DNA from: CAYPZL01 sp964415045
Lineage (GTDB): Bacteria; Planctomycetota; Phycisphaerae; Sedimentisphaerales; Anaerobacaceae
Assembly (NCBI GenBank): GCA_964415045.1
Contig: CAYPZL010000005.1
Span: forward strand, 1 to 64,000
Direction: 5' to 3'
Length of the DNA: 64,000 nucleotides
The position numbers and the translations under genes are program-made. Below are positions 1 to 6,817 of the stretch, piece after piece (position 1 is the stretch's first letter; each line of letters opens with the position of its first letter). The notes beneath the pieces were generated by a model. That model did no database searches, was not told the DNA's origin, and saw only the letters and a list, made by a program, of their open reading frames with translations.

Positions 1-84
1 GCGACTCCTGGTGGCCGCATGAAAACCAATACAAAAATCAGTCAACTTGAGTAAAACCGCATTTGCTGGAACGGACGATTGACC

Positions 85-441
85 ATGCGAGATCATACGA
101 AATTGCGGGCGTTCGAATCGGCGGACGAGTTGGCCTTGACCGTTTATGGGGTCACGAGGGCGTTTCCGAGAGAAGAAGTGTTCGGCCTGACTTCACAGTT
201 GCGCCGGGCGGCGGTCTCCGTCGCTTCCAACATCGTGGAAGGTTGCGCCAGGCACTCTCAGTCCGACTACATCCGGTTCCTTAATATGGCCTACGGTTCA
301 GCCCGCGAAGTGGAGTATCAGATCTCGCTTGCCTTTCGCTTGAGGTACCTGAATGCGGAGAGGTACGAGTCCTTGCACGCGGGCGCCGTCGAGACATCGA
401 AGGTGCTTAACGCTCTGCTTCGCGCCCTTCGCAAAGCGTAG
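85..441 (+). CDS. Four-helix-bundle protein (S23/IVS-type family)
   Basis: This 119-residue helical protein matches the four-helix-bundle family known from 23S rRNA intervening sequences (TIGR02436-like). Family hallmarks seen are the early 'LRAFESADELALTVY' helix, 'LTSQLRRAAVSVASNIVEG' and 'FLNMAYGSAREVEYQI'. The function of the family is unknown; free-standing chromosomal copies are common in environmental bacteria. An in-frame TTG at 79 would add two residues; the ATG at 85 is preferred because no ribosome binding site favours the TTG. It ends 20 bases before the convergent ileS stop, so it is not part of an operon visible here. No rRNA lies nearby, so it is not inside a 23S gene in this window. 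Confidence 0.85.
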   Translation: MRDHTKLRAFESADELALTVYGVTRAFPREEVFGLTSQLRRAAVSVASNIVEGCARHSQSDYIRFLNMAYGSAREVEYQISLAFRLRYLNAERYESLHAGAVETSKVLNALLRALRKA

Positions 442-461
442 CCTTTCCTCCCGCCTCCGGC

Positions 462-3326
462 CTACAGCCTGTCCACAACCGCCGCGCAGCGCTCGCACAG
501 ATCGATGTGGTCGGAGTCGGCGCCGACGGTGGGCCAGTAGTTCCAGCAGCGCTGGCACTTTTGGTGTGCGCTCTTGGCGGCGGTGACCGTCGTGGACTCG
601 GCGCCTTCTTCGATTGTGACCTCGCTGACGATGCACAGCGTAGCGAACGGCTCTGCTCCGAACTCTTTCAGGACACCGGCGTCCTGCGCGTTGCAGCGGA
701 TCGTGACCGCCGCCTCCTGGTTGCTGGCGATGGTCTTGTCCTGACGCAGTCCTTCAAGGGCGCGCAGGACCTCGTCGCGCAGCCCCATCAGCTTCTGCCA
801 TTTGGCTTCTTCGGCGGCGTAGTCGATGGTCGGATCGACCTTCGGCATCCCGGCCAGATGGATGCTGTCGCACTCTTCGGGCCTGACGTTCATCGCTTGC
901 CAGGCCTCTTCGGCGGTATGAACCAGGATGGGGGCCAACATGCGAACGAGGGCGCCGAGGATGTGGTACATGCCCGTCTGGGCGCTGCGCCGCGCGGGGC
1001 TGTCGGCCGCGTCGCAGTACATCCGGTCCTTGAGCACGTCCATGTAGATGCTGCTCATCTCGATCGTGCAGAAGTTGTACAGCAGCGAGAAGACCCGGTG
1101 AAAGACGAAGTTCTCGTACGCGTCGGTGACATCGGCGATGACCTTTTGCAGTCGCTGCATGGCCCACTTGTCGATCGCGGACATCGCCTCATACGGAACG
1201 GCGTCGCGGTTCGGATCGAAATCATCGATGTTGCCCAGGAGATACCGCAGCGTGTTACGAATCTTGCGATAGGCGTCCTGGGTGCGGCCGATGATCTCGT
1301 CGCTGCAGCGGACGTCCTCCTGGTAATTGACGCTGGCCACCCACAGTCGCAGGATATCGGCGCCGTATTTTTTGATCTCATCCTGGGCGTTGACGTAGTT
1401 GCCCAGCGACTTGGATTGCTTCATGCCCTTCTCATCGACGGTGAAGCCGTGCGTCAGGACGCTCTTGAACGGCGGCTGTCCCGTGGCCCCGAGCGCCGGT
1501 AGCAGGGAGAGCTGGAACCAGCCGCGATGCTGGTCCGACCCTTCGAGGTAGAGGTCCACCGGCACGGGCCAGCCCTCGCGCCGGGCGCAAACGCTGTACC
1601 AGCTACAGCCCGACTCGAACCACACGTCGAAGATGTTCTCTTCCTTCTGCAGCTCGTCGAGATTGAATCCCTCAGGCAGAGCGAAGTCGTCGCCGAGAAT
1701 CTCTCGCGGCGTGTGCCGGAACCAACTGTCGGACCCGTGCTCGCCGACGTGTTTGGCCACGGCCAGCACCGACTCTTTCGTCAACAGCGTGCGTCCGTCG
1801 GGCATGGAAAACACCGGGATGGGCAGGCCCCAGCTTCGCTGGCGGCTGATGCACCAGTCCGGGCGCGATTCCAACATGCCGGCGATGCGCTTCTGGCCCC
1901 AGGCGGGGATCCAGCGCACCGTCTCGACGCTGTTCATCGCCAGTTCGCGAAGGCTCTTGCCGTCGTCGGGCAGCTCCCGGTCCACACTGATGAACCACTG
2001 CTCGGTCGCGCGGAAGATGACGGGGCCCTTGCTGCGCCAGCAGTGGGGGTAGCTGTGCTGGATTTCGCCTTGCGAGAAGAGCCAGCCATGCTCGTGCAGC
2101 CAGCCGTTGACGTCTTTGTCGACTTCGAGCACGCTTTTGCCCCGCAGCCATTCGGGTACGGTGTCGTCGTAACGGCCGTCGTCCCCGACGGGCGAGTAGA
2201 CGGCCAGGCCGTATTTCTGGCCCGACATGTAGTCCTCCAGGCCGTGTCCGGGGGCGGTGTGCACCAGGCCGGTGCCGTCCTCGGTCGTGACGTACTCGGC
2301 CGGGATGACCATGTAGGCGTCCTTGTCGGTCGGGTTGTTCTCCACGAACGGATGCCGGTAGCGCAGGGATTCCAGCTCGCTGCCGCGTACGGCCTTCTCG
2401 GCCACCCGGTATTGGCCTTCTTCGAGCCCGCCGGCTGCGACAACCGCTTCCAGGCGGTCCGTCGAGACGACCGATACGTATTTCCGCCCGTCCTTCTCGT
2501 AGCTCAGCGTCGTGTACTCCAGGCGCGGATGCACGGCGACGGCCAGGTTGGCCGCCAGCGTCCAGGGCGTGGTCGTCCAGATCATGAAGCACACCGCCGC
2601 GTCTCGCGCCTGTTCACCGGTGACCAGCCCCAGCTCGATCAGGCGCGTGATCGTCTCGTGGGCGGCCGGGAAGTTCACGAAGATACTGGGCGAGGCGATG
2701 TCCTTGTACTCCAGCTCCGCCTCGGCCAGGGCGGTCTCGCACCCGATGGACCAGTGGATGGGCTTGAGCTGCTTGTAGACCAAGCCCTTGCCCACCAACT
2801 CGGCGAAGACCTCCAGGATGCCGGCCTCGTACTGCGGCTTGAATGTCAGGTACGGGTCGCCGAAATCGCCGAAGACGCCCAGGTCCTGGAACTGCCGGCC
2901 CTGGAGCTTGACGTACTTGCTCGCGTATTTCATGCAATCCCGGCGGATGGCGTGCTTGGGCATCTCGCGGGCCTTCTCGCCGAGGTCGGCGACGACCTTC
3001 GCCTCGATAGGCAGCCCGTGACAGTCCCAGCCCGGGATGTAGGGGGCGTCATGGCCGGTCATCGTCTTGTACTTGACGACGAAGTCCTTGAGGACCTTGT
3101 TGATGACGTGGCCCATGTGAATGTCGCCGTTGGCGTAGGGCGGACCGTCGTGCAGAATGTAGGGCTTTGCGCCGGCGCGGGCCTCCCGAATCTTGGCGTA
3201 GATCCCTCGCTCGGCCCAGCGTTTCCGCATTTGCGGCTCACGCTGCACTAAGTTGGCCTTCATCGCAAACCGCGTCTTGGGCAGATTCAGAGTGTCGCGA
3301 TAGTTTTTCTTCTTCTCATCCGACAT
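462..3326 (-). CDS. ileS: Isoleucine--tRNA ligase
   Basis: Charges tRNA-Ile with isoleucine in the cytoplasm. It is a class I synthetase of 954 residues, the normal length for bacterial IleRS. The HIGH signature appears as HMGH (residues about 70-73) after 'GPPYANGD'. The KMSKS loop appears as KQSKS (about 636-640), a slightly divergent form. The large insert between them is the CP1 editing domain. The last 30 residues carry CxxC...CxxC (QRCW and LCERC), the zinc ribbon of bacterial-type IleRS. The ATG at 3326 is chosen over a GTG one codon upstream because AAGGA sits 8 bases before it. The methyltransferase gene lies 87 bases upstream in the same direction, so the two may be co-transcribed. 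Confidence 0.97.
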   Translation of the reverse strand: MSDEKKKNYRDTLNLPKTRFAMKANLVQREPQMRKRWAERGIYAKIREARAGAKPYILHDGPPYANGDIHMGHVINKVLKDFVVKYKTMTGHDAPYIPGWDCHGLPIEAKVVADLGEKAREMPKHAIRRDCMKYASKYVKLQGRQFQDLGVFGDFGDPYLTFKPQYEAGILEVFAELVGKGLVYKQLKPIHWSIGCETALAEAELEYKDIASPSIFVNFPAAHETITRLIELGLVTGEQARDAAVCFMIWTTTPWTLAANLAVAVHPRLEYTTLSYEKDGRKYVSVVSTDRLEAVVAAGGLEEGQYRVAEKAVRGSELESLRYRHPFVENNPTDKDAYMVIPAEYVTTEDGTGLVHTAPGHGLEDYMSGQKYGLAVYSPVGDDGRYDDTVPEWLRGKSVLEVDKDVNGWLHEHGWLFSQGEIQHSYPHCWRSKGPVIFRATEQWFISVDRELPDDGKSLRELAMNSVETVRWIPAWGQKRIAGMLESRPDWCISRQRSWGLPIPVFSMPDGRTLLTKESVLAVAKHVGEHGSDSWFRHTPREILGDDFALPEGFNLDELQKEENIFDVWFESGCSWYSVCARREGWPVPVDLYLEGSDQHRGWFQLSLLPALGATGQPPFKSVLTHGFTVDEKGMKQSKSLGNYVNAQDEIKKYGADILRLWVASVNYQEDVRCSDEIIGRTQDAYRKIRNTLRYLLGNIDDFDPNRDAVPYEAMSAIDKWAMQRLQKVIADVTDAYENFVFHRVFSLLYNFCTIEMSSIYMDVLKDRMYCDAADSPARRSAQTGMYHILGALVRMLAPILVHTAEEAWQAMNVRPEECDSIHLAGMPKVDPTIDYAAEEAKWQKLMGLRDEVLRALEGLRQDKTIASNQEAAVTIRCNAQDAGVLKEFGAEPFATLCIVSEVTIEEGAESTTVTAAKSAHQKCQRCWNYWPTVGADSDHIDLCERCAAVVDRL

Positions 3327-3413
3327 CACAAACGTCCTTCAAGGGTCCAAATGCAACGAATTCTGCATCATAGGTTCGTCGGCCGAAGTCGTCAAGGCTT
3401 GCTCGGCGGGCGC

Positions 3414-4169
3414 TCATTTGTATCCCACCACGACGAGCCGCTCGGCCTTTTCATCGTATGGCGCGCCGTCCAGGTCCCCGCAGGCCTGTACGTTTCGAAA
3501 CCCGGAGTCCTTCAGCAGCGTGCAGAGTTCGGTCGCCGAGTAGACGCGGTGGGAGAAATTCCACTCGCGCTGCCGGCCGTCTTCGATCAGGATCCAGCGG
3601 TTTTCGATCTGGCTCCAGTTGTCGGCGACCTTGCGTTCGTAGAGGACGAAGCCGTCGGCTGTCGGATGCCAGTTACGCGGCTGGAAGATGCGGGCGATGA
3701 TTTCCTTGCCTATCACGTCGATCAGAAACCGTCCACCGGGCCGCAACGACCGATGGGCGTTCTCCACGACGCGGCGGTCGTCGGCACGGGCGCCAAAGTA
3801 CCCGAACGATGTAAAGAGGTTCAGCACCGCGTCGAAGGAGTCGGGCCGGCAGAAATCCCGCATGTCCTCCCGGACGAATTCGATGCCCGGGCCGCCGTCC
3901 CGGGCCCGGCCGCGCGCCGACTCCAGGTAACGCCGGGTCCGGTCCACCGCGGTTACCGCGAATCCGCGCCGCGCCAGCTCCGCGCTGTGCCGACCCACGC
4001 CGCAGCACAAGTCGCAAACCTTGTGGCCCGGTTCCAGTGCCAGCAGCCGGACGATGTCCTCCACCTCCGACGGAGCCAGGTCCAGACGCTCCTTGTCGAA
4101 GATCACCGACTCGAACGTCTGCCAGAATGCGTCCTGTTCGTGCCATGGGCCGTGCGTCTGTTCGTCCAT
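3414..4169 (-). CDS. SAM-dependent class I methyltransferase
   Basis: A 251-residue class I (Rossmann) methyltransferase. The SAM-binding motif I is 'VCDLCCGVGRHS' near residue 50. It is followed by an acidic 'VTAVDRT' (motif II), 'EFVREDMRDF' and 'DAVLNLFTSFGYF' (motif IV region). The family is of the small-molecule or unassigned methyltransferase type, and the substrate cannot be told from sequence. The SD is GAAGGA ahead of the ATG. An intrinsic terminator lies only about 30 bases upstream, so expression should depend on readthrough of that terminator. It precedes ileS on the same strand. Confidence 0.85.
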   Translation of the reverse strand: MDEQTHGPWHEQDAFWQTFESVIFDKERLDLAPSEVEDIVRLLALEPGHKVCDLCCGVGRHSAELARRGFAVTAVDRTRRYLESARGRARDGGPGIEFVREDMRDFCRPDSFDAVLNLFTSFGYFGARADDRRVVENAHRSLRPGGRFLIDVIGKEIIARIFQPRNWHPTADGFVLYERKVADNWSQIENRWILIEDGRQREWNFSHRVYSATELCTLLKDSGFRNVQACGDLDGAPYDEKAERLVVVGYK

Positions 4170-4199
4170 AATCCCATTCCTTCACATCGCCGGAGAAAC

Positions 4200-4236
4200 A
4201 AAAAAAGCCTTCCGAAACGTGCTGCTCCGGAAGGCT
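4200..4236 (-). terminator. Intrinsic terminator in the methyltransferase leader
   Basis: Read on the minus strand, a 9-bp stem (AGCCTTCCG with CGGAAGGCT), with a 13-base loop, is followed directly by seven U residues. It lies between the small reading frame at 4262-4411 and the methyltransferase start at 4169. The distance to the SD is too short for a new promoter, so it may act as an attenuator as well as ending transcripts from rnhA or the small gene. Confidence 0.8.
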
Positions 4237-4261
4237 CTGAATGACCGCGTCATTAGCTCTC

Positions 4262-4411
4262 TCAGGGCAGCTTGGTCTTCTCCAGAATAATTATGATTGC
4301 GCCGGCGCATACCACCATCCGCGAGCCGAAGAATGCCCCGAGTTGTCTGTCGTTCGTTGCCTGCATGGCGTTCTTTCTGAAAATTCCTTCTGCCGTGTCT
4401 TTCTCTACCAT
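4262..4411 (-). CDS. Possible small membrane protein or leader peptide (49 aa)
   Basis: A short frame of 49 codons ends 26 bases before the terminator at 4200-4236. The product is polar at the N-terminus and has one hydrophobic run near the C-terminus ('VVCAGAIIIIL'). An internal ATG at codon 16 (MQATNDRQ) would give 34 residues. No clear SD precedes either start. A TTGACA box lies on the same strand just upstream (minus strand, about 4425-4430), with only a weak -10, so the segment may instead be a roughly 200-base non-coding leader RNA. I do not recognise a family. The evidence for translation is open frame, position and terminator only. Confidence 0.35.
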   Translation of the reverse strand: MVEKDTAEGIFRKNAMQATNDRQLGAFFGSRMVVCAGAIIIILEKTKLP

Positions 4412-4489
4412 AACCGTCGGCGTTTGTCAACGGCGGGTTTCGCAGATTCGGGGACGTTCTGTGCCTCTTGGGAATGAGGCGTAGGACGG

Positions 4490-4969
4490 TCAGGAAGCGG
4501 CTTGGGGGCGGACGTAGTTGACGTCCTCCTTGAGATTGCCGTCGGCGATGGCCTTCTGTACGAGCTGGTCGCAGCGCTCGTTCTCCTTGTTGCCGGCGTG
4601 GCCTTTGACCCAGACGAACTTGACCTCATGCTGCTCGCAGAGGTCCAGGAGCCGGGCCCAGAGGTCGGGGTTGACCGCTTTTTCGTGTCGGTTGCGCCGC
4701 CAGTTGTTGGCCCGCCAGCGCCGGGCCCAGCCCTTGGTGATGCTGTCGACGATGTATTTCGAATCGCTGTGAAGTTTGACCCGGCACGTCTGCTTGAGCG
4801 CCTCCAGGGCCATGATGCAGGCCAGCAGTTCCATGCGGTTGTTCGTGGTGCGCTGGTAGCCCCCGAGTAATTCCTTGCGATGCTGCCCGCTGAGCAGGAC
4901 CACGCCGTAGCCTCCGGGCCCGGGGTTGCCGTGGCACCCTCCATCCGTGTAGATTGTGACGTCCTTCAT
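4490..4969 (-). CDS. rnhA: Ribonuclease HI
   Basis: Degrades the RNA strand of RNA-DNA hybrids (R-loops, Okazaki primers). The 159-residue product has the full acidic active site: D9 in 'YTDGG', E47 in 'NNRMELLA', D69 in 'LHSDSKYI' and D134 in 'ENERCDQL'. The basic handle ('KGWARRWRANNWRRNRHEK') and the His loop 'VKGHAGNKENER' are also present. The open frame extends far upstream but the family start is MKDVTIYTDGG. That ATG has AAGGA 6 bases before it. The GH172 gene upstream on the same strand ends 57 bases before this start, so the two may share a transcript. Confidence 0.95.
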   Translation of the reverse strand: MKDVTIYTDGGCHGNPGPGGYGVVLLSGQHRKELLGGYQRTTNNRMELLACIMALEALKQTCRVKLHSDSKYIVDSITKGWARRWRANNWRRNRHEKAVNPDLWARLLDLCEQHEVKFVWVKGHAGNKENERCDQLVQKAIADGNLKEDVNYVRPQAAS

Positions 4970-5025
4970 AATCATCCTTAACTGGTATGCTTGTGTTCTG
5001 TTGTGAGAGGGATGCGGATAGACTT

Positions 5026-6648
5026 TCAACGATACAGGACCTGCTCTTTGCGCCAGTCCTTGTCCTTGTCGTAGCCGAACGCTTTGACGCGGGGACGGCG
5101 CTGGCGCAGACGGACGGAATTGACGCCGATGCCGTGCCCCCTGGACTCGCGGTTCCTGCCCACGCACTCCAACCGCAGCTTGTACGAGCCCGGATCGGGC
5201 CAGAAGTCCATGAGGTGAAACTCCCAGAGGTCTGTCTCGGCCTTGTAGAGGTCCAGCGGCCCGCCCAGCTTAACCCCGTTGAGATAGACCTGGTAGATGC
5301 CGAAGTCGTAGGATCGCGTCAGTTCGACCAGCAGGCGCAGAGGCTCCTTTTCCTCGACCTCGAAGGGAATCTCCAGCCAGCCTTCCTGTACGGATTCGGG
5401 TTTGAAAAGAAGCTGCCCGCCCGATTCCAGGTACCGGGCGCCTTGCTGCACCCTTGCCTGTCCCGCGCCATGATGGCGGGAATCCGTGAAGTCCTTTCCC
5501 CACACGAGCACGCGCTCCAGGCTGGGGAGCTTGCGTTCGGCGGCCGGCGGAACCTCGGTGAACTTCTTCGTCGGTCCCATCTGGTACCAGAAAGCGACGC
5601 TGGTGAAATCGTCCTCGCGCTCGTTCCAGGAATGGGGCTTGTGTTCTTTGTTCTCGTCGGCGGACATCCAGCCGAAGGTCTCGAAAGTGACGCGGATTCC
5701 CTTGTTGAAGACGAGCGGGTCGTGGATGTGCCAGCGATAGGAACAGGTCATCTGGCCCACGATGCGGTCGGTATGGTTCAGATACGGAACGCCAAAGTAG
5801 GGCGTGCTGTTTTTCTTGAGCCCCCAGGCCGAGAGGAAGTAGTCCTCCGTGCCGGTGCCGCGAATGGACGGCTTCTTCTCGCCGTCGATGTAGATCTTCT
5901 CGTCGCCTTCGCCAAACCAGGACGGGCTGCGGGTCCGCACCGCGTAGACGGTGCCCACATAATACCCTCTCCCTTCCGCATCGAGCACGAGATAGTCCTG
6001 GCCGTTCCGGGCCGGGTACTCCTGGCGATACTGAGCGCAGAAGTACATGGTATTCCTGGGCAGAGACTTCTTCTTGATCCAGTCGACGTTGTTATAGAGC
6101 TTGCGGATCGGCTTGGTGCTCTGGTTGATCACCTCGATGCGTGCCGACTTTCGGAAGGGCATGTGCCAGAAGCAGTTGTAGGAGTCGGCGTCCTCGACTA
6201 CGACCGGGTAGCTGATGACCTCCATGCGTTTTCCGAAGCAGTTGGCGAAGAAATCGGCGACGGGGACCTCCACGTCGGGTTTCTCGCGGCCGTCCCAGTA
6301 GATGCGCAGGAGCATCTCCTGACCGTTGGCGGCGTCGTCGGTGACCCAGCGGTGCGGCTCCTGCAAGAAGGTCAGCCAGATGTGGGTGATGACGCCGGGG
6401 CCCTTGAGGTTGGCCATCACGTAGGTCTGGCCTGCTTCGATGCGGTCCGGCCGGTCCTTGTTGTTGGCGCCGTCGTACATGTCGTCCTCAATCCACACGT
6501 TCGACCCGGCCCGCATACTCCGTCCCGGCTTCCACCGCGTAAGGTCCTCCAGACCTTGCCCCCAGGAGGGCGCAGAGTGGAGCGAAACCAGCACGAGAAA
6601 CGCGACGCTCGCACAGCAGACGAAATGTGAGATGTCCAGGGACTTCAT
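5026..6648 (-). CDS. Secreted GH172 (DUF2961) glycoside hydrolase
   Basis: A 540-residue secreted protein with a Sec signal peptide (MKSLDIS, hydrophobic to about residue 25, then SAPSWGQG). The body is DUF2961, the fold now classed as GH172 (fructofuranosidase and arabinofuranosidase activities are known in that family). Family features seen are 'GPGVITHIWLTF', 'LLRIYWDGREKPDVEVPVADFF', the DADSYNCFWHMPF segment, and 'GTGTEDYFLSAWG'. The C-terminal part resembles the usual jelly-roll end ('LWEFHLMDFWPDPGSYKLRLECVG'). The start is set by AAAGGAG five bases before the ATG. A promoter candidate lies about 70-100 bases upstream. Substrate specificity cannot be read from sequence. Confidence 0.88.
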   Translation of the reverse strand: MKSLDISHFVCCASVAFLVLVSLHSAPSWGQGLEDLTRWKPGRSMRAGSNVWIEDDMYDGANNKDRPDRIEAGQTYVMANLKGPGVITHIWLTFLQEPHRWVTDDAANGQEMLLRIYWDGREKPDVEVPVADFFANCFGKRMEVISYPVVVEDADSYNCFWHMPFRKSARIEVINQSTKPIRKLYNNVDWIKKKSLPRNTMYFCAQYRQEYPARNGQDYLVLDAEGRGYYVGTVYAVRTRSPSWFGEGDEKIYIDGEKKPSIRGTGTEDYFLSAWGLKKNSTPYFGVPYLNHTDRIVGQMTCSYRWHIHDPLVFNKGIRVTFETFGWMSADENKEHKPHSWNEREDDFTSVAFWYQMGPTKKFTEVPPAAERKLPSLERVLVWGKDFTDSRHHGAGQARVQQGARYLESGGQLLFKPESVQEGWLEIPFEVEEKEPLRLLVELTRSYDFGIYQVYLNGVKLGGPLDLYKAETDLWEFHLMDFWPDPGSYKLRLECVGRNRESRGHGIGVNSVRLRQRRPRVKAFGYDKDKDWRKEQVLYR

Positions 6649-6719
6649 TAGGACTCCTTTCGATATTCCGGTTGTCCGACGCCGTGCCCGGCGCCGGTGT
6701 TCAAGGTCGAATGTTTCGC

Positions 6720-6748
6720 AATCTATCACATCATCATCCCCGCAACAA
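6720..6748 (-). promoter_or_regulatory. Promoter candidate for the GH172 gene
   Basis: On the minus strand TTGTTG (-35), 17-nt spacer, TAGATT (-10). The predicted start is near 6713, giving about a 65-base leader to the ATG at 6648. It sits back to back with the polA promoter. Confidence 0.45.
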
Positions 6749-6781
6749 GTTGTGGGCGATGTGGAGTCGGATGGCTGCGGC

Positions 6782-6810
6782 TTGACAGGGCCCATGGAAG
6801 GCCATAGAGT
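6782..6810 (+). promoter_or_regulatory. Promoter candidate for polA
   Basis: A consensus TTGACA (6782-6787), 17-nt spacer and TAGAGT (6805-6810). The predicted transcription start falls at about 6817-6818, on the ATG used here for polA, so the message may be leaderless or nearly so. Confidence 0.5.
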
Positions 6811-6817
6811 GGCGGGC

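Noticed and set aside
85..441. Intervening sequence inside a 23S rRNA gene
   Set aside because: The protein family fits, but the flanks are not rRNA.
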